This document shows, one piece after another, positions 56,772-64,000 of a stretch of DNA of 64,000 bases. This DNA comes from a virus. Numbering within the stretch: the first letter of the stretch is position 1; every line of letters begins with the position of its first letter. The stretch covers positions 1 to 64,000 of IMG/VR virus record IMGVR_UViG_3300023112_000012. One strand, written 5' to 3'. The notes beneath the pieces are model-generated. The model did no database searches and was not told the DNA's origin. It worked only from the letters and a program-made list of their open reading frames with translations. Both the position numbers and the translations under genes were made by a program.

Positions 56772-57566
56772 ATGAAATGTCAAGAAATTTTAGAAACTAA
56801 ACCATCTGTTTTTGGTAAATATTGCGGGATATATAAAATTGTTAATTTAATTAATAATAAAGTTTATATTGGTTCAAGTGTTGATATTTTTAAAAGATGG
56901 AAAAAGGGTCATTTAAGAACTTTAAATAAAAATGAACACGATAATAAATATTTACAAAGATCTTGGAATAAATATAGTTCTGAAAATTTTGAATTTGAAA
57001 TAGTTAAAATTTGTTCGGAAATGCTTTTATTAGAAATGGAATCATTCTATTTAGATAAATTTTGTGGTTGTAATAGTGATATAAATTATAATTTAATGGA
57101 TCCGTTGAGACTTGAAATAACAAATGAGTATAGAAAATTAGTATCAGAACAAACAAAAGGTTCAAATAATCCAAGAGCTTTAATAAATGAGCAAACAGTA
57201 AAAGAAATTAAAACAATACTAAACATGTGTTACAAATATAAGTTAAAAATAACTACAAAACTTGTTTCTGAAATGTTTAGTGTATCTGAACATATAATAA
57301 GAAATATAAAAAGTGAAAAAACGTGGAAACATGTGTCAATAGATGAAAAAATTTTATACACACAAAAAATACATAGACGTGGTGAAGATAGTATAGACAC
57401 AAATCTAACAAATGATATTGTTAGAGAAATAAAAATTTTATTACAATTAAGAAATGAAACTGAACTTAAACTAACATATAAATTTATTGCAGAAATGTAT
57501 GATATAACATATAGAGTAGTTGAAAAAATAGCATATAACATAACATGGAAACATATTCATATATAA
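56772..57566 (+). CDS. GIY-YIG homing endonuclease
   Basis: 264 aa. GIY motif YCGIYKIVNLINNKVYIGSS, catalytic Arg in RWKKGH and Glu in LLLEMESFYL; C-terminal half has two related helix-turn-helix-like repeats (KLVSEMFSVSEHIIRNI and KFIAEMYDITYRVVEKI) for DNA binding. It is free-standing between gp23 and the recombination genes. ATG after AGAGGTTAGA. Confidence 0.9.
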   Translation: MKCQEILETKPSVFGKYCGIYKIVNLINNKVYIGSSVDIFKRWKKGHLRTLNKNEHDNKYLQRSWNKYSSENFEFEIVKICSEMLLLEMESFYLDKFCGCNSDINYNLMDPLRLEITNEYRKLVSEQTKGSNNPRALINEQTVKEIKTILNMCYKYKLKITTKLVSEMFSVSEHIIRNIKSEKTWKHVSIDEKILYTQKIHRRGEDSIDTNLTNDIVREIKILLQLRNETELKLTYKFIAEMYDITYRVVEKIAYNITWKHIHI

Positions 57567-57709
57567 CACCAATTTAATCAATCCCATACACAACTATCAA
57601 TTAATCCTGTTTACCTATTTAAATCGATCAATTCAAACCCTCATACACTATTATATTGACATTCTTTATTAAATAATCTATCAAAAAATAAAAATCTTTC
57701 AAAAATCGA
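57567..57709. other. Non-coding gap
   Basis: No ORF. Holds a partial third copy of the class A -35 region (TTGACATTCTTTA at 57656) without a convincing -10. Confidence 0.5.
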
Positions 57710-57737
57710 TTGACATTCTTTAAAAAATAAGTATAAT
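57710..57737 (+). promoter_or_regulatory. Early promoter, class A
   Basis: TTGACA (57710-57715), 16 bp, TATAAT (57732-57737). Drives the uvsX-gp41 unit. Confidence 0.8.
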
Positions 57738-57766
57738 AGTAAATGTAAAATTGTTCTTTGGAGGTT
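57710..57766 (+). repeat. Duplicated promoter-leader, copy 2
   Basis: See copy 1 at 56711. Confidence 0.9.
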
Positions 57767-57770
57767 GTAT

Positions 57771-57902
57771 ATGGAAAGAGAATTATTACAATCATTAGAA
57801 AGATTAGTCTCAATGACTAATAATGGTTTCAAAATCTTCAATTCAGAAGATCTAAAACAAGCAGAAGAATTAATAAAAAAATGTAAAAGGAGGTTAAAAT
57901 GA
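57771..57902 (+). CDS. Small hypothetical protein (43 aa)
   Basis: ATG 57771 after TTTGGAGGTTGTAT; helical (ERELLQSLERLVSM ... KQAEELIKKCKRRLK). Its TGA overlaps the next ATG. First gene behind the promoter. Confidence 0.45.
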   Translation: MERELLQSLERLVSMTNNGFKIFNSEDLKQAEELIKKCKRRLK

Positions 57903-58105
57903 AAAGAAAACTTTCATTTGATGGTGTGGAAGGCGTATGTAATTTTCACACAATGATTTCTGCAAATGGTCAAGTGCATGGAATTTTTATCATAAATGGT
58001 GAAGAAGAGATTAGATTCACTATTAATCTAGATGATTTGATAGATTCTAAATTTGAAGAAATTGCAACAGAATATAAAAATGACACGGAGGTTTTATATG
58101 GCTAA
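57899..58105 (+). CDS. Hypothetical protein before uvsX
   Basis: 68 aa; beta-rich, 'GVCNFHTMISANGQVHGIFIINGEEEIRFTINL'. AAAGGAGGTTAAA upstream. Overlaps the UvsX start by 8 nt. Unrecognised. Confidence 0.5.
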   Translation: MKRKLSFDGVEGVCNFHTMISANGQVHGIFIINGEEEIRFTINLDDLIDSKFEEIATEYKNDTEVLYG

Positions 58106-59261
58106 GAAATTATCAATTGCTGATAGAATTTTAAATGCTAATTCAAACAAATACGCATCAAGAATCCTTGACTCAACAATTTATGAAATAAAAGAATATC
58201 ATGATATGGGTAACTATATGCTTAATGCAATTGTTTCAGGAAGTATATTTGGTGGAATTCCTACAGGAAAACTAATTGAATTTTCCGGTGATAGTTCAAC
58301 TGGTAAATCTTATTTGTTAATCAATTCATTGTTGTTTTTTGTTAAAAATAATCCAAAAAATTATGTTATTTTATTTGAGTCTGAAGGATCAATTGTCAAG
58401 GAAAAGATGGAAAAATCTTTGTCTGATAATGAGAATGATAGATTTCTAACATTTCCTGTTAAATTTCATGAAGATTTACATCAACAAACAGCAGAAATTA
58501 TTGAAATGATCAAAGAATTAAAAGCAGAAGATCCAAATATTAATTTCTTTTATTGCTTGGATTCTCTAGGTATGTTGTCACCTAGAAAACAGCATGAAAA
58601 TATGCTAAAGGGAAAGGATGTCAAAGTTATGACAGAACCACAATTGATCAAAGCTTATTTCAATATGATTACGATGCCATTTGCTGAATTTGATGTTGCT
58701 TGTGCATATACTAATCATATATACGCTGATTTTATGAATGCTGGTTATGGTCGGGTTGCTGAGGTTGATAAAAAGAAAACAAAGGGTGGTCAAGGTGCTG
58801 AATATTCACCTGACGTTAAAATTAGACTTCTGAAAGCAAAAACAAGAGATCAAGAAGGTGTTGGTGCAAATGATTTATATGTTCCAAAAACATCAGACGG
58901 CAATGGAATTGTTACAGGTACAAAGGTAAAAATTATCCCTACAAAATCAAGATTTATTGCAGAAAAGATTTCAAAGGTTGAATTAGATATTAGATTTAAG
59001 GTTGGTATGGATAGATATTCTGGTTTGTGGCAATTTCTTGAAAATCATAAATTAGTTAAGCGAGTAAAAGGTGGATCAAAAGGTTCTAAAATATCAATTC
59101 CAGAAATAGGATTTGAAGTTTTTTCAAGTGAATTGAAAGGTAAAAAGAAATCAGAATTTTGGACAAGGGAATTATTAGAATATGTTGATAAGAAATTCAA
59201 ATTTTTCTATGAGTTAGAGACACAAAAAGATCAAACACTTGATGATGAAATAGGAGTTTAA
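58098..59261 (+). CDS. uvsX: Recombinase UvsX (RecA-like)
   Basis: 387 aa (T4 UvsX 391 aa). ATG 58098 with CGGAGG upstream. Walker A SGDSSTGKSYLL, FYCLDSLGMLSPR (Walker B), and the conserved GG-GAEYSPDVKI region. Catalyses strand exchange in recombination-dependent replication. Followed by gp41 as in T4. Confidence 0.9.
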   Translation: MAKKLSIADRILNANSNKYASRILDSTIYEIKEYHDMGNYMLNAIVSGSIFGGIPTGKLIEFSGDSSTGKSYLLINSLLFFVKNNPKNYVILFESEGSIVKEKMEKSLSDNENDRFLTFPVKFHEDLHQQTAEIIEMIKELKAEDPNINFFYCLDSLGMLSPRKQHENMLKGKDVKVMTEPQLIKAYFNMITMPFAEFDVACAYTNHIYADFMNAGYGRVAEVDKKKTKGGQGAEYSPDVKIRLLKAKTRDQEGVGANDLYVPKTSDGNGIVTGTKVKIIPTKSRFIAEKISKVELDIRFKVGMDRYSGLWQFLENHKLVKRVKGGSKGSKISIPEIGFEVFSSELKGKKKSEFWTRELLEYVDKKFKFFYELETQKDQTLDDEIGV

Positions 59262-59262
59262 T

Positions 59263-59391
59263 ATGAAACTATTTTTTAAAAAATATGAAAAAGAAGAATT
59301 ATTACATGATTTATTCAAAGAAGAAGAAAAATTAGAAGATAATGATTTATTTCCTGGATTCTTAGCAGGTGTTCATGAAGAAGAAATCTAA
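59263..59391 (+). CDS. Small acidic protein between uvsX and gp41
   Basis: 42 aa, ATG 59263 with TAGGAG upstream, overlapping the gp41 start by 17 nt. Acidic (KEEEKLEDNDLFPG). T4 has gene 40 at this position; similarity is positional only. Confidence 0.4.
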   Translation: MKLFFKKYEKEELLHDLFKEEEKLEDNDLFPGFLAGVHEEEI

Positions 59392-60772
59392 GATAGAACC
59401 AATTTCAGAAATGAATCTTATTAGATTTCTTTTGAATAATGCAGCATATCGATCAGAAGTGTTTTCAAATATTAAAAGAAATATGTTTAAAAGTGATTTA
59501 TGTGCAGAAGTATTTGATACAATATACAATTATTATACTAGATTTCAGAAAATGCCATTAGACAATATTGAAATATTAATTCTTAATAATGAATTAAAAC
59601 AAGATAAAAAAATCATTGATGAAAAACTAGCTATTGTTAGATGTGATAAAAATAATTACAATCTTTCTGATATTGATCCATTTCTACAATCTACTGAAGT
59701 ATGGTGGAAAAATAGAACATTTGCACTTATGGCGTTAGATTGTGCAACACAATATAAAAGTATTGAAAAAAATGGATTTGATACTTCTTCAATTGATGAA
59801 AAATTAAAAGAAGTTCAAACATTTAGTTTTGGAAAAGATGAAATGTTGGATTGGCATAATGATGGAACAATGAAAGAAATATATGATGATCCAGAAATAA
59901 GACAAAAATTTCTTTCAAACATATGGAATAGATCAACTGGTGGTGGAATGCCTAAAAAGTGTTTATTCGTTATTATGGGTGCATCTGGAGCTGGAAAGAG
60001 TCGTTTATTACATAGTCTTGCATGTGACCATATGAGAGAAAATAAAAAGAACATTGTTTTATATTTTTCGCTTGAAATGACAAAGAAAGATATTGCTCAG
60101 AGAACAGAAGCTAATTTTTTCAATATGCCTGTTAAAAAGTGTAAACAAATGTTTCATGAAAATAATGATGAGTGGTCTATCAGAAGAGAAAGATTTAGAA
60201 ACAAATATGGAAAAATAATTGTAGATGATAAATCAGATCACACACCAGCATCAATAAGAGCAAAAATTGAAACAATGATTCAAAAAGATCTTGCACCAAC
60301 TATGGTTATTGTAGATTATATTGGATTAGTGAAAAGTGGTATTAATTCTGATAATATGTATCTGAATGGATCAACTGTGTCAAAGGCTTTATTATCAATG
60401 TCTAAAGATTTTGAAATTCCAGTTCTAGCAGCGGTTCAACCAAATAGAAAAGGAGCTGAACAAATGATGAATGGTAAACAAACAGACCAAAATGGTGTTT
60501 CTGAGTCAAAAGCAATTTTTGATGATTCTGATATTTTTGTTAGTTTGAATATGACACATGAAGAAGAGGAAAATGGAAGACAGAGAATTTCAATTATAAA
60601 AAACAGACATCATAATAGAAAAGAAACTATCATTGGTGAATTGCATCCAGAAATATATAAAGTTGATTTTCTTGAATTTGATAAAGGTGGAGATTCTGAA
60701 AATGAAACTGTTTATAATGAAAACAATGATACGAATAAATTTGATAATTCATGTGATAATTTACCTTTTTAA
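59375..60772 (+). CDS. Replicative helicase gp41 (DnaB-like)
   Basis: 465 aa (T4 gp41 475 aa). ATG 59375 (GTG at 59369 also possible). Walker A IMGASGAGKSRLL, DnaB motif VDYIGLV, QPNRKG and the C-terminal SIIKNRH region. N-terminal domain precedes the ATPase. C-terminal extension is acidic. Loaded with gp61/gp59, not seen here. Confidence 0.85.
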   Translation: MKKKSKIEPISEMNLIRFLLNNAAYRSEVFSNIKRNMFKSDLCAEVFDTIYNYYTRFQKMPLDNIEILILNNELKQDKKIIDEKLAIVRCDKNNYNLSDIDPFLQSTEVWWKNRTFALMALDCATQYKSIEKNGFDTSSIDEKLKEVQTFSFGKDEMLDWHNDGTMKEIYDDPEIRQKFLSNIWNRSTGGGMPKKCLFVIMGASGAGKSRLLHSLACDHMRENKKNIVLYFSLEMTKKDIAQRTEANFFNMPVKKCKQMFHENNDEWSIRRERFRNKYGKIIVDDKSDHTPASIRAKIETMIQKDLAPTMVIVDYIGLVKSGINSDNMYLNGSTVSKALLSMSKDFEIPVLAAVQPNRKGAEQMMNGKQTDQNGVSESKAIFDDSDIFVSLNMTHEEEENGRQRISIIKNRHHNRKETIIGELHPEIYKVDFLEFDKGGDSENETVYNENNDTNKFDNSCDNLPF

Positions 60773-60811
60773 ATCATTATTTATTAACATTTTTTTCAAA
60801 TTGTGTGATAA

Positions 60812-60819
60812 TATAAATA
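60812..60819 (+). promoter_or_regulatory. Late promoter (TATAAATA)
   Basis: Exact motif 58 nt before the gene at 60877. Confidence 0.6.
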
Positions 60820-60876
60820 GTTCTATACAATTGAGTTTATGAATAATTACTAATTAAAAATTTATGGAGAATTAAA

Positions 60877-61158
60877 ATGAGAAAAGTTATTAGAGAAGGA
60901 AACGAGTGGAAATTAGTTGAGAAGAAATTTGATTTTTCAATTGGCGATAAAATGACATTTGCTGATTTAGTTGATAAATTGAATTATAAAGATAAAACAA
61001 AAGAAAAAGCTAAAAATTATAGTTATAAAAATGTTGATAAAAAATCTAATAATGATTATGAATTTGATAATGGTGTTTCATCAGTAACATTTGAAGTAGA
61101 TAAAGATAAATTTAATTATTTAACAAAAATAAAAATTGTTGATTTTTATGAATTGTAA
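60877..61158 (+). CDS. Hypothetical late protein
   Basis: 93 aa; ATG after TGGAGAATTAAA. Starts RKVIREGNEWKLVEKKF, like the 24633 gene. Lys/Asp-rich. Behind a late promoter, ahead of baseplate genes. Confidence 0.5.
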   Translation: MRKVIREGNEWKLVEKKFDFSIGDKMTFADLVDKLNYKDKTKEKAKNYSYKNVDKKSNNDYEFDNGVSSVTFEVDKDKFNYLTKIKIVDFYEL

Positions 61159-61170
61159 TTCATAGCAACA

Positions 61171-61250
61171 CCATATAACAACTTTCACATCAAATACTTT
61201 CATAGACATTCAAAAACTATAAACACGCTCTTAAACGATGCTACGTGTCT
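61171..61250. repeat. Dispersed non-coding repeat, copy 2
   Basis: Same orientation as 25520-25600; 'caactttcacat...catagacatt...aacgat'. No ORF. Lies between 61158 and the gp25 promoter. Confidence 0.6.
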
Positions 61251-61287
61251 TAAATACACATTTAAATATATCTTTTGATTTGAATTT

Positions 61288-61295
61288 TATAAATA
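61288..61295 (+). promoter_or_regulatory. Late promoter (TATAAATA)
   Basis: Exact motif 30 nt before gp25. Confidence 0.75.
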
Positions 61296-61324
61296 AAATA
61301 TATAATTATTTTTAGGAGTAAATT

Positions 61325-61708
61325 ATGGCTACAAAAATTGATTTGGACCCTAGCATGAGACTCAATTCAAACAAAGGGATTTTTATTAAAACAGGTGATG
61401 ATGCTGTTGTTCAACAAATACGTGATATAATTTTTACACAAAAAGGTGAGAAGCTTTTTCAACCTGATACTGGTTGTAACATTGGTGATTTTTTACATGG
61501 TTCTGTTAATAGATTGAATGCAATGAGCATAAAAGATATTATATATGATAATATTAACAATCAAGTTGAAGACATTATAATTACAGAATCAGATATAATT
61601 GTCAACACAGATAGAGATGCTGGTGCTTATAATATTACAATAAAATATCGTGAAAATGAATTACAAGAAGAAACAGAATTAAATTTCTCAATTAGTGTTT
61701 TTAGATAG
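61325..61708 (+). CDS. Baseplate wedge gp25
   Basis: 127 aa (T4 gp25 132 aa). 'VVQQIRDIIFTQKGEKLFQPDTGCNIGDFLHG' is the gp25 signature (I...L...GE...P.G...L). Baseplate sheath-initiator. ATG after TTTAGGAGTAAATT. Confidence 0.85.
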   Translation: MATKIDLDPSMRLNSNKGIFIKTGDDAVVQQIRDIIFTQKGEKLFQPDTGCNIGDFLHGSVNRLNAMSIKDIIYDNINNQVEDIIITESDIIVNTDRDAGAYNITIKYRENELQEETELNFSISVFR

Positions 61709-61737
61709 ATCAAAAAATATTTTCTTATATACATTTT

Positions 61738-61745
61738 TATAAATA
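61738..61745 (+). promoter_or_regulatory. Late promoter (TATAAATA)
   Basis: Exact motif 31 nt before gp6. Confidence 0.75.
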
Positions 61746-61775
61746 AACTTAACTAAATTTAAAGGAGATGTTTAA

Positions 61776-63896
61776 ATGACAAGAAAGATAAAGTTGAATG
61801 AATCTGATTACGGATTGATAAAAAATAATCTTGTTGAGTGGATGAAACGAGATGATAGTCCTTTCAAAAATGCAAATTTCAATACTAGTTCCCTTTCAGG
61901 ATTATTAGATTTATGCTGTTATGTTGCTTTTTATCTCAGTGTTCAGCTGAATAAAACAGTAGAAGAAATTTTCATGAATACAGCAGAAATTGAAAATACA
62001 ATTTATTCACTTATTAAAAATTTCAATTATATTCCAAAAATGAGAATTCCAGCAAAGAAAAAATTAAGAATTGAATATGAAACAACTGATTTTTCACCGG
62101 ACGATAAATTTAAAATATACATTAATAATGTTAATTATACAACCAATTTAAAAATAATACCCACTTTAAGAGACAAATTTCAAGCACAATATTATGAAGA
62201 TGTATCTGTTACTGCTTTTTTAAATGAAAATAACTCTTATTTCAATACAGAATACAGAACACTTTATGATGGTGTTACATTAGGTTTACAAGCAATTGTT
62301 CCTGCATATCAGGCAGATTGGGAATATACACAAGAAACAATTGATATATCATCAGATCAATATATTGATTTAATGGAGGATGTAACAACTTATTGGGATG
62401 ATAGAGTTATTACAGATACTATTAGAGTTTTTGTTCAAGAATTAGGTGGAAATTGGTATGAATACAGAAATCTAAAAAATGGTTTATTTGATGAAAATCT
62501 TAGAGCTTATAACATTGAATTTGATAAAGATAAAGGAATTAGGATCAAATTTGACATTGATAACCTTTCTAGAGAATTACAAGCAACAGATGTTGTTAGA
62601 GTATTTTATGTTGTAACAGATGGTGAAGATGCAAATGAAATATCAGGAACACAAGAATTCACAAATTCAGATTTTAATGATGTTAGAATTCTAAAAATAA
62701 ATGACGATGGAACAACCACAACAGTTTTTGAATCTCTCAATAATGATTCAACTGTTGATGCTAATTTTTCAGCTAAACTCGTTGATGATAATGGTGATTC
62801 AGCATTTCTTGATAATGGTTCTGGTAGACAAAGTTTAGAATCTATTAAAGAATCAGCAACATTGTTTTATTCAACACAAGGAAGAGCAGTAACAGAATCA
62901 GATTATAATTCATTGTTACAATCTAAATTTACAGAGTTCAAAGATATTCGTGCTTGGGGCGGTCAAAAAGAGTTTTTAGATGTTGAACAAATCATGAATG
63001 ATGCTATAACAGATAATACTAGTATTAATTTCGATGGGACTAATTACACAGGACCAACTGGTGCTTGGTTAGAGGTTTTAGAGACAACTAGACTAAATCA
63101 ATATAACTCAGAGATATTATCAATTGAATCTGTTGATTTTGATGATATAACAAGTGGAAAATATACACGTGACGTTGGTTGGGTTTATTATTCAATGTTT
63201 GATGAAGGTTTTCAGTTTATTGAAGATCAGACTGATATAGATCAAGTATCTGAATTTTTGAATGATTATAAAATTCTTACAATATATAACAAATATTTCA
63301 CTCCTAATTTTACATTATTAAAACCAAAAATATCTATCAAATTAAATGCACAATATGCAAAAGAATTCAACATTTCTGAAATGAAAGATAATATAAAAGA
63401 ATTTGTTAATAGTAAAAGTGCATTTGGCGCTAGTTTTGATATTAGAGATTTACAAAATTATATTGAGAGTTTTGATTCTGTTTCATCAATTAAGAATTTT
63501 GATTATAATGTAAAATTCAAAGTTAAAAATAAAACAGAAGGATTGTATGACAAATATATTTATGTTAGAGCATATACACCTATGGTTGGTGAAATAAATG
63601 ATGTACTAATGAATATGACAATTCCACCAATTCCACCATCAACAACACCTACAACAGGGAATGTAACAATAACAACAGTCGATGATATTGTTAGATTGAA
63701 TGGAAATGAAGTTGGTAGTATTAATAAAGAATTAGGATTGATGAGATTTAAAAATTATGATGGTTCAAATGCATTTTTTACTGATGGAACTTTCTATATT
63801 GATAATGTTAAATTAATTGGAAATATAATTGGTAGCGTCCGAGAGAACATAATTGGTATTGAATCAACAACAGATATTGATTTAACAGTGGAGTAA
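61776..63896 (+). CDS. Baseplate wedge gp6
   Basis: 706 aa (T4 gp6 660 aa). 'YGLIKNNLVEWMKRDDSPFKNANFNTSSLSGLLDLCCYVAFYL' at the N-terminus and 'GRAVTESDYNSLLQSKFTEFKDIRAWGGQKE' are typical of gp6/J-type wedge proteins. Forms the wedge ring. The C-terminal 60 residues after PIPPSTTPTTGN look like an added beta domain. AAAGGAGATGTTTAA upstream. Confidence 0.8.
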   Translation: MTRKIKLNESDYGLIKNNLVEWMKRDDSPFKNANFNTSSLSGLLDLCCYVAFYLSVQLNKTVEEIFMNTAEIENTIYSLIKNFNYIPKMRIPAKKKLRIEYETTDFSPDDKFKIYINNVNYTTNLKIIPTLRDKFQAQYYEDVSVTAFLNENNSYFNTEYRTLYDGVTLGLQAIVPAYQADWEYTQETIDISSDQYIDLMEDVTTYWDDRVITDTIRVFVQELGGNWYEYRNLKNGLFDENLRAYNIEFDKDKGIRIKFDIDNLSRELQATDVVRVFYVVTDGEDANEISGTQEFTNSDFNDVRILKINDDGTTTTVFESLNNDSTVDANFSAKLVDDNGDSAFLDNGSGRQSLESIKESATLFYSTQGRAVTESDYNSLLQSKFTEFKDIRAWGGQKEFLDVEQIMNDAITDNTSINFDGTNYTGPTGAWLEVLETTRLNQYNSEILSIESVDFDDITSGKYTRDVGWVYYSMFDEGFQFIEDQTDIDQVSEFLNDYKILTIYNKYFTPNFTLLKPKISIKLNAQYAKEFNISEMKDNIKEFVNSKSAFGASFDIRDLQNYIESFDSVSSIKNFDYNVKFKVKNKTEGLYDKYIYVRAYTPMVGEINDVLMNMTIPPIPPSTTPTTGNVTITTVDDIVRLNGNEVGSINKELGLMRFKNYDGSNAFFTDGTFYIDNVKLIGNIIGSVRENIIGIESTTDIDLTVE

Positions 63897-63899
63897 ATT

Positions 63900-64000
63900 A
63901 TGACTAGTTATCCAAAAACATTAACATCATTTGAAAGAAGATTTTTAAAGGAATATATTAGAGTTGAATATCCTCAATATGCAAATTTTGCACATGAATT
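63900..64000 (+). CDS. Partial gene, C-terminus beyond window
   Basis: 33 residues seen (TSYPKTLTSFERRFLKEYIRVEY...). ATG after GTGGAGTAAATT. In T4 gp7 follows gp6; too short to identify. Confidence 0.4.
   Translation, partial: MTSYPKTLTSFERRFLKEYIRVEYPQYANFAHE

Noticed and set aside
56772-57566. Group I intron carrying the GIY-YIG gene
   Set aside because: Flanking genes are complete and no intron core was seen; it is free-standing.

Overview
The window is part of a large, strongly AT-rich, T4-type myovirus genome. The evidence is a recognisable T4 core: sliding clamp gp45, clamp loader gp44, SSB gp32, UvsX, helicase gp41, UvsW, SbcCD-like gp46/gp47, RegA, portal gp20, prohead protease gp21, a gp22-like scaffold, capsid gp23, neck gp13/gp14, head completion gp4, and baseplate gp6/gp25/gp27/gp48. 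TGA is used as a stop codon throughout, so the standard bacterial code applies. The low G+C suggests a low-G+C host. Class III ribonucleotide reductase (NrdD/NrdG) points to growth without oxygen at least part of the time. The host cannot be named from the sequence.

Layout. 1-5.4 kb: leftward early genes, including several members of a small 'MKLNK' family, a His-rich lipoprotein and hypotheticals, with a lone rightward gp27-like hub gene. 5.5-8.3 kb: gp48-like tail-tube cap and a papain-like lipoprotein protease. 8.3-13.6 kb: regA, zinc-ribbon proteins, a P-loop protein, gp47 and a second MKLNK cluster. 13.6-20.9 kb: nrdD (with a LAGLIDADG intein), nrdG, gp44, gp45, gp32. 21-25.4 kb: gp14, uvsW, tRNA-His and tRNA-Thr, a HAD phosphatase. 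25.6-29.4 kb: dNMP kinase, SNF2-type helicase, DNA methyltransferase, a ThyX-like protein and a GIY-YIG remnant. 29.5-35.8 kb: a virion-like protein, a second methyltransferase, two dUTPases (one fused to an HNH endonuclease), and small metal-binding proteins. 35.8-39.2 kb: gp13 and a 705-aa unknown late protein. 39.2-48.4 kb: rightward early operon of hypotheticals plus gp46, interrupted by a leftward endonuclease gene. 48.4-57 kb: the head block (gp4, EDxHD-type homing endonuclease, a virion-protein candidate, gp20, gp21, gp22, gp23). 57-60.8 kb: GIY-YIG gene, uvsX, gp41. 61-64 kb: gp25, gp6 and the start of another gene.

Regulation can be read from the DNA. Replication, metabolic and accessory genes follow sigma70-type promoters (TTGACA/TTGACT, 16-17 bp, TATAAT or GATAAT), in two leader classes. 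Structural genes follow the T4 late motif TATAAATA, on both strands. At several loci a leftward early promoter and a rightward late promoter overlap or abut. uvsW, as in T4, has a late motif.

The window is rich in mobile or selfish elements: LAGLIDADG intein, HNH, GIY-YIG (one intact, one remnant), EDxHD/Vsr-like and PD-(D/E)XK-like endonucleases. The strongest candidates for something undescribed are: a compact three-way-junction RNA/DNA element at two loci just upstream of endonuclease genes; the expanded MKLNK family; an early papain-like lipoprotease; the pair of dUTPases; and a dispersed non-coding repeat.
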